The notes beneath the pieces are model-generated. The model saw nothing but the letters and a program-made list of their open reading frames with translations. It had not been told where the DNA came from and ran no database searches. From contig CBDDOO010000001.1 of NCBI GenBank assembly GCA_965231905.1, positions 372,001-436,000 on the forward strand: a stretch of DNA of 64,000 nucleotides, in the 5' to 3' direction. The translations under genes and the position numbers were made by a program. This stretch comes from G963663315 sp965231905 (lineage in GTDB: Bacteria > Pseudomonadota > Gammaproteobacteria > Arenicellales > Poriferihabitantaceae). Below, one piece after another: positions 8,453 through 16,758 of the stretch; the stretch's first letter is position 1; every line of letters begins with the position of its first letter.

Positions 8453-9889
8453 ATGAAACTTGAAACATTCCGCCGGGAAGCGCATGAACTGATTGACTGG
8501 ATATATGACTACCGCCAGAAGATTGAGGCGCGGCCAGTGCGGGCACAGGTCGCTCCGGGGGATATCCGCGGAGCGTTGCCGGATGCTCCGCCGGAGCATC
8601 CGGAACCCTTCGCCGATGTGCTGCGAGACCTCGATACCCTGGTGGTTCCGGGCATTACCCAAATGCAGCATCCCATGCAGTTCGGCTGGTTTCCCTCCAA
8701 TGCCTCGCTGGCCTCGGTACTGGGTGATTTCGCCAGCTCCGGTCTCGGAACCCTGGGCATTTCCTGGGAAAGCTGCCCCGCCCTGACTGAAGTGGAAGAA
8801 GTGGTGTGTGACTGGATGCGGCAACTGGTGGGGCTGTCGGAGCAGTGGGAAGGTACGATCCATGATACCGCGTCCACCGCCTGCCTCTGCGCCATGATCC
8901 TGGCCCGGGAAAAGGCGACCGACTACGGCGAGACCCGGGGCGGGTTACAGCAGGCGGATGCTCCCCTCACGGTCTACACCACCGACGAAGCCCATTCCTC
9001 GGTCCGCAAGGCGGCGCTGCTGGCCGGGTTCGGCGCAGACAATATCCGCCGGGTGTCGATGGATGCCGATACCCGCGCCATGCAGCCAGCCGCGCTGGAA
9101 GCCATGATCGACCGGGATCTGGTCGGTGGCGCCATTCCCGCCATAATTGTGGCTTCGGTAGGCTCTACCGGCGTCACCGCGATGGATCCGGTGGCGGCGC
9201 TGGCAAAATGCGCCAGTCGCAACGGCATCTGGCTCCATATTGACGCCGCTATGGCCGGCTCCGCCATGCTGCTGCCCGAGTGTCGCCACCTTTGGGAGGG
9301 TATTGAGAATGCCGACTCCATCTCGTGGAATCCGCACAAGTGGTTCGGCGCCATCCTTGATTTCGCCCTGTTCTACGTGCGGGACCCTGAACACCTGGTC
9401 CGGGTGATGTCTACGAATCCGAGTTACCTTCGCTCTGGCGTGGACGGAGAAGTGAAGCAGTATCGGGACTGGGGCATCCCTCTGGGACGACGTTTCCGGG
9501 CGCTGAAACTCTGGTTTCATCTGCGCCTCGACGGCGCCGAAGCGATTCGCCTGCGGCTGCGCGCTGACCTCGACAATGCCCGCTGGCTGGCGGCGCAGGT
9601 GGCATCCGAACTCCACTGGGAGGTAGTGGCGCCGGTTACCCTGCAAACCGTGTGCATTTTGCACCGGCCGTCTGGCCTGTCCGGGGAGGCGCTGGATACG
9701 CATACTCTGGGCTGGGTGGATGCCATCAACCGGTCCGGAGCCGCGTTCCTGTCCCCGGCGAAGATTGATGATCGCTGGATCGCGCGGGTATCCATCGGCG
9801 CTGAGGCCACCGAACGCCGCCATGTGGAAGCGCTCTGGAACCTCGTCCGGGAAACCGTTGCCCTGGTGGATATCAATGGCGAACAGTGA
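8453..9889 (+). CDS. PLP-dependent decarboxylase, aromatic-amino-acid decarboxylase type (group II)
   Basis: The 478-residue product is a fold-type I pyridoxal-phosphate decarboxylase. The SWNPHKWFG motif contains the lysine that binds PLP; WLHIDAAMAGSAMLLPE contains the Asp that contacts the pyridine nitrogen; HPMQFGWFPSN and ESCPALTEVE match the substrate-side N-terminal segments of the aromatic-L-amino-acid / tyrosine decarboxylase group. It would turn an amino acid into its amine and CO2; which one is not clear. The ATG at 8453 is chosen over an in-frame TTG at 8420 because it gives the usual N-terminus. It follows the membrane gene by 36 bases and overlaps the next gene by 14. Confidence 0.88.
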   Translation: MKLETFRREAHELIDWIYDYRQKIEARPVRAQVAPGDIRGALPDAPPEHPEPFADVLRDLDTLVVPGITQMQHPMQFGWFPSNASLASVLGDFASSGLGTLGISWESCPALTEVEEVVCDWMRQLVGLSEQWEGTIHDTASTACLCAMILAREKATDYGETRGGLQQADAPLTVYTTDEAHSSVRKAALLAGFGADNIRRVSMDADTRAMQPAALEAMIDRDLVGGAIPAIIVASVGSTGVTAMDPVAALAKCASRNGIWLHIDAAMAGSAMLLPECRHLWEGIENADSISWNPHKWFGAILDFALFYVRDPEHLVRVMSTNPSYLRSGVDGEVKQYRDWGIPLGRRFRALKLWFHLRLDGAEAIRLRLRADLDNARWLAAQVASELHWEVVAPVTLQTVCILHRPSGLSGEALDTHTLGWVDAINRSGAAFLSPAKIDDRWIARVSIGAEATERRHVEALWNLVRETVALVDINGEQ

Positions 9890-10544
9890 GAGAACCGACG
9901 ACGCAACGCTCTACTATGCCCACGACCCGATGTGCTCCTGGTGCTGGGCATTCGCGCCGGCCTTTGAGGCGCTGGAGACCTCCCTGTCGCCGGTGGTTGG
10001 TGACCGACTACAGATCCGGAAGTTACTGGGCGGCCTCGCCCCGGACAGCGACGCGCCGATGCCGGAATCAATGCAGCAGTTCCTGCAGCGAACCTGGGCA
10101 ACGATTCAGCAACGGGTACCGGGTACTGTGTTCAATTTTGATTTCTGGACCCGGTGTCGGCCATGCCGCTCCACCTGGCCCGCCTGCCGTGCTGTCATTG
10201 CGGCTCGGGCCCAGGGGGCAAACCGGGACACCGCTATGAATCGGGCAATCCAGCAGGCCTACTACCTGGATGCGCGCAACCCATCCGAGCGGGATACTCT
10301 GATAGCGCTGGCTGAAGAGATTGACCTGGATGTGCCGCGTTTTGCCGCCGACCTGGATGCGCCGCACACCCGAGCCGCCCATACGGTAGAAATGGATCTG
10401 GCGCGGCATCTGGGTGTCCGGGGATTCCCCGGACTGGTCCTGGTAGGCGGTGACCAGGCGCGGGAAATCAGGGTGGATTTTTACGGGCCGACTGCGATGC
10501 AGGCACAGGTGATGGCGCTTGTGGAGGACGGCCGCACAGATTGA
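9876..10544 (+). CDS. DsbA-family thioredoxin-fold protein
   Basis: The 222-residue product begins with a strand and then DPMCSWCWAFAP, the CxxC active site of the cytoplasmic DsbA-like group (FrnE-like, often annotated DsbA oxidoreductase). No signal peptide is present. A cis-proline segment VRGFPGLVLV is visible near residue 185. An extra CRPCRSTWPACRA segment in the middle holds two or three more cysteines. The ATG at 9876 lies inside the decarboxylase 3' end, so the genes overlap by 14 bases and are probably cotranscribed. It may handle thiols or a dithiol adduct; the substrate is unknown. Confidence 0.8.
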   Translation: MANSERTDDATLYYAHDPMCSWCWAFAPAFEALETSLSPVVGDRLQIRKLLGGLAPDSDAPMPESMQQFLQRTWATIQQRVPGTVFNFDFWTRCRPCRSTWPACRAVIAARAQGANRDTAMNRAIQQAYYLDARNPSERDTLIALAEEIDLDVPRFAADLDAPHTRAAHTVEMDLARHLGVRGFPGLVLVGGDQAREIRVDFYGPTAMQAQVMALVEDGRTD

Positions 10545-10568
10545 GCGGGCCGGATGGATCGCGGGCGG

Positions 10569-11414
10569 TTACCCGGGATCTTCGAAATCCCGGGCATCGT
10601 GACGCTCGCGCAACAGCCCCGGATTGTCCGAAGAACGGTTGACACGCTTCCCCCGCTTTACCGCTGGCCGCTCCCCGATCTCCCTGGCCCAGCGGTCAAG
10701 ATGCTGGTAGGAGGCCGCCTCCAGGAACTCCGCCGCCTCGTAGATGGAATTGAACATCAGCCGACCGTACCAGGGCCAGATGGCGATATCCGCTACGGTA
10801 TACTCATCCCCGCAGATATAGCGGCGGTCTGCCAGATTGCGATCCAGCACATCCAGCTGCCGCTTGACCTCCATGGTATAGCGGTGGATCGGATATTCCA
10901 TGAAATGGGGGGCGTACCTGTAAAAATGGCCGAAGCCGCCACCGAGATACGGAGCGCTGCCCATTTGCCAGAAAAGCCACGACAGGCACTCGGCCCTCTG
11001 TGAAGCGCCGGTTGGCGCCAGCGCCTGGAACTTGTCCGCGAGATACCAGAGAATCGCGCCGGATTCGAAGATCCGCACGGGTTCTTCTTCGCTGCAATCC
11101 AGCAGGGCGGGGATTTTCGAGTTGGGGTTGATCGCCACGAAACCGCTGCCGAACTGATCGCCCTCATTGATGTCGATGTACCAGGCATCGTATTCCGCGC
11201 CCTGATGGCCGGCCTCCAGCAGTTCCTCCAGCATCACCGTGACCTTGATGCCGTTGGGGGTGCCCAGGGAATACAGTTGCATCGGGTGATGGCCGCGGGG
11301 CAACTCCCGTTCATGAGTGGGACCGGCAACGGGACGGTTGATCCCGGCCCACCGGCCCCCGTTTCCCTGGTCCGGGCACCAGACTTTGGGCGGCTTCCAG
11401 GATTCGTCTGTCAT
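10569..11414 (-). CDS. yghU: glutathione S-transferase, Nu class (YghU-like)
   Basis: The 281-residue product has the Nu-class layout: an N-terminal extension of about 44 residues (WKPPKVW, GGRWAGINRPVAGPTHE), a thioredoxin-like domain starting MQLYSLGTPNGIKVTVMLEE, PNSKIPALLD with the cis-Pro, and an all-helical domain with TVADIAIWPW. TPNG matches the Thr/Asn site of YghU/YfcG that binds two glutathiones. These enzymes act as disulfide-bond reductases in the cytoplasm. It faces the DsbA-like gene tail to tail, 24 bases apart. Confidence 0.9.
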   Translation of the reverse strand: MTDESWKPPKVWCPDQGNGGRWAGINRPVAGPTHERELPRGHHPMQLYSLGTPNGIKVTVMLEELLEAGHQGAEYDAWYIDINEGDQFGSGFVAINPNSKIPALLDCSEEEPVRIFESGAILWYLADKFQALAPTGASQRAECLSWLFWQMGSAPYLGGGFGHFYRYAPHFMEYPIHRYTMEVKRQLDVLDRNLADRRYICGDEYTVADIAIWPWYGRLMFNSIYEAAEFLEAASYQHLDRWAREIGERPAVKRGKRVNRSSDNPGLLRERHDARDFEDPG

Positions 11415-11453
11415 ATTTGTCGACTCATCACCTGCGAAAATAACGGGGAGTGC

Positions 11454-11765
11454 TTAGCCTGGGGAAGTCGCATATTGTTGTATGTTTTTCAACTCTTTGC
11501 GCCCCCGGTCTTTGGCTAGTCCCAAGTCATAGTGGGCTTGTAAATTCACCCAGAACTCCGGGCTTGTGCGAAAAGCAACAGACAATCGCAAAGCCGTATC
11601 ACCCGATATGCCGCGTTGTCCGTTAATGATCCCACTGATCCTGTTTGCGGGAACATGAATGTGCTTGGCAAACCTGTTCGCGCTTAACCCAAGCGGCTCA
11701 AGATATTCATTCACGAGGATTTTCCCCGGATGAACGGGTTTAATGGTAGTCGCAGATTTCGACAT
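11454..11765 (-). CDS. HigA-family antitoxin / XRE regulator without a visible toxin partner
   Basis: The 103-residue product starts KPVHPGKILVNEYLEPLGLSA in overlapping parts of the HigA signature and has a helix-turn-helix (ANRFAKHIHVPANRISGI, NGQRGISGDTALRLS) followed by FWVNLQAHYDL. HigA normally follows a higB toxin gene on the same strand. Here the next gene upstream is the DUF429 gene, and the 43 bases between them hold no toxin, so it stands alone. The ATG at 11765 is chosen; ATG at 11780 in the same frame is possible. It may be an orphan regulator or the left-over half of a decayed pair. Confidence 0.85.
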   Translation of the reverse strand: MSKSATTIKPVHPGKILVNEYLEPLGLSANRFAKHIHVPANRISGIINGQRGISGDTALRLSVAFRTSPEFWVNLQAHYDLGLAKDRGRKELKNIQQYATSPG

Positions 11766-11808
11766 GGTAAGCATCTCCATTTTGCCAAGTGAAGCATATT
11801 GTATCGTA

Positions 11809-12642
11809 TCACACCTCTGATTCTTGTCCGTATTTGAGGGTGGGGTCAGCGATCCAGCCTTCGAGTGGATCAAGTGTACTGGGAGCGCCGTAGTTTCGGT
11901 CTTGGTTGCGCCAGGCCCAAGCGGCTTGAATGGCGCAAAGCAGAGCATCCAGATGGTCGCCCTGCGGGTCGTCGGCGAGAGTTTTTGGGGCGTTGAGGGT
12001 AAGGCCGTAGGTGGCGTGGAGCTTTTCGCTTGTCAGCATGTCGAACAGATCTTGTCTGGCGGTGTACTGGGCTTTTGTTTGTTTCTTTTTCGTGTCCTGC
12101 TTGTAGCTGCGCCACCCGATGAAGCGCCGGGCCAACACACCGGGATAGGCTTCAACCACAATTCTGTTTTGATCACCAGATTGCAAGGCGGAGACCATCA
12201 CGTTCGCCTTGCGTAAGCGTGGCGCTCCTTCAAAGAACATCAGGCCGACTGGTGAGCCATAGAGCTTTTGCGGGCTGAGCGAACTGGCGTCAATATCAGT
12301 CTGGCGCCGGTGTTCTTTATCGCGGTATGGTCTCTTTTCGCGGTAGTCATCCAGCTTTTTCCTGAATTCTTTCCGGTCCAGTGTACTGACGTATTCGACG
12401 TAGCCTGCCCAGGTTGTTGGCCATCCAATCGTTTCTATAAATCTTCGTGCCTGCCCGAAGGGGAAGTCCATGCCTGCAATCCAGGGGCCGGGACAGAGGA
12501 GGGCGGCTTCGAAGTCCTTAAAGTTCTGCCATCCGTATAGTGTATTTGCTGTTAAGTGATCATCCTCTAAGGTACATGCCAGGCAGGTGATCGGCTTGTG
12601 GAGTTTTGGGCGGCTCGTGAAATCTATTCCGTAGACTCTCAT
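11809..12642 (-). CDS. DUF429 family protein
   Basis: The 277-residue product starts MRVYGIDFTSRP and has a GMDFPFGQ motif (residues ~57-64), both like the DUF429 family, which has an RNase H-like fold with conserved acidic residues. Later VEAYPGV and DDPQGDHLDALLCAIQAAW are the family's C-terminal motifs, again with acidic residues in place for metal binding. A nuclease-like or nucleic-acid-related role is inferred from the fold; no activity is established that I know of. It lies upstream of the orphan antitoxin gene on the same strand. Confidence 0.8.
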   Translation of the reverse strand: MRVYGIDFTSRPKLHKPITCLACTLEDDHLTANTLYGWQNFKDFEAALLCPGPWIAGMDFPFGQARRFIETIGWPTTWAGYVEYVSTLDRKEFRKKLDDYREKRPYRDKEHRRQTDIDASSLSPQKLYGSPVGLMFFEGAPRLRKANVMVSALQSGDQNRIVVEAYPGVLARRFIGWRSYKQDTKKKQTKAQYTARQDLFDMLTSEKLHATYGLTLNAPKTLADDPQGDHLDALLCAIQAAWAWRNQDRNYGAPSTLDPLEGWIADPTLKYGQESEV

Positions 12643-12785
12643 GCGTCCAATGTCACATAGACAGGATTAATTGTCCAGAGTTTTTAGCTTTTGACAGAGT
12701 ACAGATTTTCTGTCGTGGCTTCGGCTTTCAGCAATGGCGCTCAGCCGACATTCTTTTTGTTCCAGAACATGCCGAGCGATGATCT

Positions 12786-15020
12786 TCATGTGCGGGCGAG
12801 TACCTTTTCGAACCACAGTATGGCTGCCTCGCCTTCTTTCAGTGTGACCTCATCAACCGAACGGCTATGGCGTATGCCGTTTCGGAGTTCTGCCAACTGG
12901 TCAAACTTCACTAACAATGTTGATTTGTTCGCGAATCGGCTCTCAAAACTCTGCCAGAGGTTCTTATTGAAAATCGTTTCCTGCAACTCTCGCAAATCAC
13001 TGTACTCAAGCCGCCGACTTAACAGTTTGTATTGATCCAGTTCGATATTAGCATTCTTTTTTGCGGCTGCCTGGATACGTTCATCGATTTTCTGAAGCAC
13101 ATGAGATGGTAGCCGCTCAGCATCACTTTCGAGTGTCTTGTCCACTTGTTTTCGAAGAGAGAGCTCAATGTGTTCGACACGTCTATCTAGCTCTCGCAAA
13201 TGAGGTGACAGGTCACTCCTCCCCTTGATCAGCAGATTCTCAATCGCCTCCAGAAGTGTCCTCTGGCGTTCAGCAATAAACTTCTCGTAGTCATCTTCAG
13301 TAAATGGATTGCGTAACAGTATAACGAGAGCCGCTGGGGAGATAAAATGCGATTCAAATATGCTGTGTACCGTGCTTTCCCCACTTTGCTTGATCAGTTC
13401 TGGAAGATATTCGTTTGGAAGCCGATTGCCAATAATGCGCCGGTTCGTTTCGGCAGAAAGTGGTGTACGGTTCAAAATTGAGTGAATCAGCCTACCATCA
13501 ACGCTCAGTTCCATCGCTTTCGAGGCCGGAATGATGTGATGATCGTCCAAATCATCAAATTGAGGCACATTGCCATTGACCCAGTCGCGAGCCCCCTGAA
13601 TAATGAGTAAATTGAAGATACCGTTATAGATTGAAGTACCGCGCCTGACTTCACCCCGAAGGTCCAAATTTCGGAAACGCACCTTAAATTCCTGGATCAG
13701 TCTAGGTTCACTCTCATCGTTATCCATCCAGGCTTTCATATCCAGGAAATCCCGCGCCGCAGTTGAGTCGACAGAACCTGAGTATCGATTCAGGAATACC
13801 GCGGCCCAGTACCAATGCCTAACCTTGAATTGTGCCTCAAGTTTCTGGCTGTCGGATAATTCTCTGACGTGCGCCTGTATGGCAGAAAATACCGGGATGA
13901 TCGAAATGTAGGGGAGATAATTCGAAGAAATCGCACCGAATTCCTGAGGATGTCGCAAGAGTTTGATGGCCGCCTCAAGGGCAGCAACAGCATCATCCCA
14001 ACGCTGCGTGAATGCCGTCGTATCAGCAACTAACACTTCCTTCCGACGTGTCCCATCGGGGTCACGGACTGGCTTCTCTGATCCGGGTAGAAGGAAGTAG
14101 AGGTAATTCGGTGAGCAGTACCCTTGCCTGAGAATCGACATTACTTGCAAGATGTACACATTCATCTTATTTGAGTCAACAAACTCAAGACGGGGGGCAG
14201 CGGCGCGCCACATATGTTTTAACTGCAAACCTTTGGGCTTGAGCAATGCATTCATAAGATCGAAGGTATCAAGTTGAATCCCTTTGCTATTGATCTGCGT
14301 AAATATGTCGCAGACCTTGTCGACTCCAAGTTGCTGATCAAGTTCGATATAGGAAATCTGGTACTGTTCTGTAAGAACCTTGAGGTGCTCGCCAAATGCC
14401 GACGCATTCTTGGCATTCAGCGTCGCTTCCTGGTACTGATCATTCTCACCTGACTGCTCTGCTTCAGCCGCTACTTTACGCCAATGCTTTTCGTATTCTT
14501 GCACCCAGTTCGGCAATGCCCAGCCCTCTTCACCAACAACGGCCAACGGAAAGATATGATTCGCATACTGCTGCTCACGATTGGTAATGAGTTTTGCCCA
14601 GCGTTTCGACCAATCGTACTCGAACGCCTTATCGTACTCATCAGCCATAAAACGGTCGATACGAACGAAGAAGTAATACCGATTTGCACGAGTAGGCAGT
14701 GGCTTATCGGGTGCCAGAAACGCGTAGTACATGGCCGTGAGCCGCTGTTGTCCGTCCAGCACGATGTATTCCGCCTTTTCTCGACCTTCATAGCCGTAGA
14801 CCGGTTCGCAGGACAGTGCCTCAAAGTTCTTTTTCTTGCCAGTCCAGAGCAACAAGCTGCCAATATAATAGTCGAGGAATATTGAGCGCATCAGATCACG
14901 AATGTCCCATGGTTTCCACTCAAACTCGCGCTGAAAGTCGGGAATGACGAATCGCCCTTCCCGCAGTCGTCCAATGAGCGTGTTCAGTGTGACATGATCA
15001 GGTTTCTGTGCATTTTTCAT
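12786..15020 (-). CDS. DUF262 protein with C-terminal HNH-like (DUF1524-type) nuclease domain
   Basis: The 744-residue product has an N-terminal DUF262 (ParB-like) domain: FVIPDFQREFEWKPWDI near residue 25, then YIVLDGQQRLTAMYYA near 85-100, the DGQQR motif used for nucleotide binding or hydrolysis. After a helical middle comes DDHHIIPASKA, then NRTPLSAETNRRIIG, an HNH-like motif as in DUF1524. Single-chain DUF262-DUF1524 proteins include the type IV restriction enzyme GmrSD and the phosphorothioation-linked SspE, both active against phage DNA; length agrees. No ssp or dnd genes are in the window. The IrrE-like gene lies 136 bases upstream on the same strand. A defence role is inference from family. 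Confidence 0.82.
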   Translation of the reverse strand: MKNAQKPDHVTLNTLIGRLREGRFVIPDFQREFEWKPWDIRDLMRSIFLDYYIGSLLLWTGKKKNFEALSCEPVYGYEGREKAEYIVLDGQQRLTAMYYAFLAPDKPLPTRANRYYFFVRIDRFMADEYDKAFEYDWSKRWAKLITNREQQYANHIFPLAVVGEEGWALPNWVQEYEKHWRKVAAEAEQSGENDQYQEATLNAKNASAFGEHLKVLTEQYQISYIELDQQLGVDKVCDIFTQINSKGIQLDTFDLMNALLKPKGLQLKHMWRAAAPRLEFVDSNKMNVYILQVMSILRQGYCSPNYLYFLLPGSEKPVRDPDGTRRKEVLVADTTAFTQRWDDAVAALEAAIKLLRHPQEFGAISSNYLPYISIIPVFSAIQAHVRELSDSQKLEAQFKVRHWYWAAVFLNRYSGSVDSTAARDFLDMKAWMDNDESEPRLIQEFKVRFRNLDLRGEVRRGTSIYNGIFNLLIIQGARDWVNGNVPQFDDLDDHHIIPASKAMELSVDGRLIHSILNRTPLSAETNRRIIGNRLPNEYLPELIKQSGESTVHSIFESHFISPAALVILLRNPFTEDDYEKFIAERQRTLLEAIENLLIKGRSDLSPHLRELDRRVEHIELSLRKQVDKTLESDAERLPSHVLQKIDERIQAAAKKNANIELDQYKLLSRRLEYSDLRELQETIFNKNLWQSFESRFANKSTLLVKFDQLAELRNGIRHSRSVDEVTLKEGEAAILWFEKVLART

Positions 15021-15156
15021 ACGGTTCTTCTTTTGTCCAGTACAGCCACAAGCCGTTGGTATTTACTATCTGCATGGGGAACGAAATCAACGGGTGTCAG
15101 CATCAACCATACATCTTTATCATACTCAATGCGCTGGCGGATTCATAGGACATTGA

Positions 15157-16524
15157 TCAAAGCAGGCGGTCAGCAATGTCCGGGGCATCTTCAGAACTAA
15201 TCCGTCCATTACTTAACAACTGGGTGCGAATGGTCCATGGCGATACATTGAAGTGGTCTGCTACCTCGTTCTGTTTTTCCTCGGAATCATAATCGCCTTC
15301 CATCATGCCGTCCACACAGGTAAACGGGCTTAACAGCTCAGCGGCAAATGCGCGTTGAAGTTTCTGACGGTAGCTATAGGCACGAGTTGCCGGGAGAAGG
15401 GGTTCAGTGGAATTGCATATTTGTGTGCAAAATACACGGTCTCCGATCAGGCGCGCCAGGTCAAACCGCCGCCCCGTTTGCCTGGATGGCCGAAGGGATA
15501 CATACGAACGATTGTTGCTCCGGTCAAGTGCAAAAGAGATATTGTGTGCAGGATGATCGGACTGTCCCGAAATCGCGTTTTCCATGGCGCCTGCAAAACT
15601 GGTCAGAACCTGGTTACAGATCGGTTGATCATGCAGCTTTTCCTGACTACGGATGCTCTGTGCAAAAAGTTGGCCCAGATGCCATGCCTGTACAGGCTCT
15701 GCCGGCTGTGGAATACCTGTCATATTGTCCAATTTGACGGCATTGTTCGGATTAGCTTCAAAACCATCTCGTTTAGCGATTTCTACAAAGTCCTGTCCAT
15801 GAATCACACTGTTTGCCGTGTGGTCGCCCGGCTTCACATCAGCCGCAATCTCTCCCAGAGCTTTTTCCCCCAGTTTGTTCGCATCGTCAAGCCAGGATTT
15901 CAATTCATTCTCATCTGTCTCATCCGGTTCATAACCGAGTTGGGCTTCCAAACGACGATAACAGGCCAGTTCAGGGTTTTCTCTTTCTTCGCGTAGATCG
16001 TTCCACAGACGGTGCAGGTTGCTGCTGCCGATTCCCTTCTTACCGAGTCGCATCAACATATCTTCTACAAAACCGTCAATAGCATTTTCAAGGGTTTCTG
16101 CACGAACCCATTGACGACTTGGCGCCCCCAGGTAACGGAACAGAACTGTTTCCGGATCACTGGAAGGCCCGGATGACAGGCAAGACAACACACCATCCGA
16201 GAAAATCGTTACATTGGGCCAGACATACCCTTCGCCTATGGTTGACATTTGATGTGCGAAATTCCAATGCGCTGCGGCATCTTCATCAGAAGGGCGACGG
16301 ACCTCCCAGCGCAGTCGCCACCAGTTCCACAACAGCCACTCGGCAATGTGATAACCTGGGACATACGGACCGTGGCGGAGTTGCCTGTTGTTCATGTCCT
16401 CACCTGCAGTTAACAAATGCTTGTTTGCTACTGTCATGGCAAACAGACCAAATGTCGCTCGCTCTGCTTCGGTTCCGAAATCAGCATTTTCCGGGGTCAA
16501 TGAAATTGTCAGGTTATCGATCAT
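15157..16524 (-). CDS. unknown protein with degenerate ImmA/IrrE-like C-terminal region
   Basis: The 455-residue product starts MIDNLTISLTPEN; an in-frame ATG at 16596 would add 24 residues of poor quality. The first half holds a WLLWNWWRLRWEV segment and is not recognised. The C-terminal ~90 residues have YSYRQKLQRAFAAELLSPF followed by an EVADHFNVSPWTIRTQLLSNG helix-turn-helix-like segment. This is the pattern seen just after the metal site of ImmA/IrrE (DUF955) peptidases (E-x-x-A-N-x-F-A-A-x-L-L-M-P, then a recognition helix). The HExxH motif is not present anywhere, so it is probably not a peptidase. It precedes the DUF262/HNH gene in the same direction and may sense or regulate it. Confidence 0.65.
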   Translation of the reverse strand: MIDNLTISLTPENADFGTEAERATFGLFAMTVANKHLLTAGEDMNNRQLRHGPYVPGYHIAEWLLWNWWRLRWEVRRPSDEDAAAHWNFAHQMSTIGEGYVWPNVTIFSDGVLSCLSSGPSSDPETVLFRYLGAPSRQWVRAETLENAIDGFVEDMLMRLGKKGIGSSNLHRLWNDLREERENPELACYRRLEAQLGYEPDETDENELKSWLDDANKLGEKALGEIAADVKPGDHTANSVIHGQDFVEIAKRDGFEANPNNAVKLDNMTGIPQPAEPVQAWHLGQLFAQSIRSQEKLHDQPICNQVLTSFAGAMENAISGQSDHPAHNISFALDRSNNRSYVSLRPSRQTGRRFDLARLIGDRVFCTQICNSTEPLLPATRAYSYRQKLQRAFAAELLSPFTCVDGMMEGDYDSEEKQNEVADHFNVSPWTIRTQLLSNGRISSEDAPDIADRLL

Positions 16525-16617
16525 CTTGATTCCCACTCTTTGATGATATATTTTTTCATATCGACCTCGTTGCCGTAGTAAAAAACGGGAGTACAATATG
16601 CACTTTCTACCTCAAGT

Positions 16618-16694
16618 CGGGGTGTAGCTCAGCCTGGTAGAGTACTGCCTTCGGGAGGCAGGGGCCGGTGGTTCGAATCCACTCACCCCGACCA
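16618..16694 (+). tRNA. tRNA-Pro (anticodon CGG)
   Basis: The 77-base cloverleaf has acceptor arms CGGGGTG/CACCCCG, a D loop with AGCCTGGTAG, anticodon stem CTGCC/GGCAG enclosing TTCGGGA with anticodon CGG, TTCGAAT in the T loop, discriminator A and an encoded CCA (16692-16694). It reads proline codon CCG. The 5' end lies 93 bases from the start of the IrrE-like gene on the other strand. Confidence 0.95.
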
Positions 16695-16758
16695 TAGAAA
16701 ACAATGCCATCACGTTAAAGCGGTTTTGACCCGGACCGTGCGTGTAACGGTTACGGGG

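Noticed and set aside
16524..16694. Integrated island at tRNA-Pro
   Set aside because: Elements usually enter the tRNA 3' end and leave a repeat of it; the DUF262 unit is at the 5' side and no integrase or repeated tRNA end is seen.
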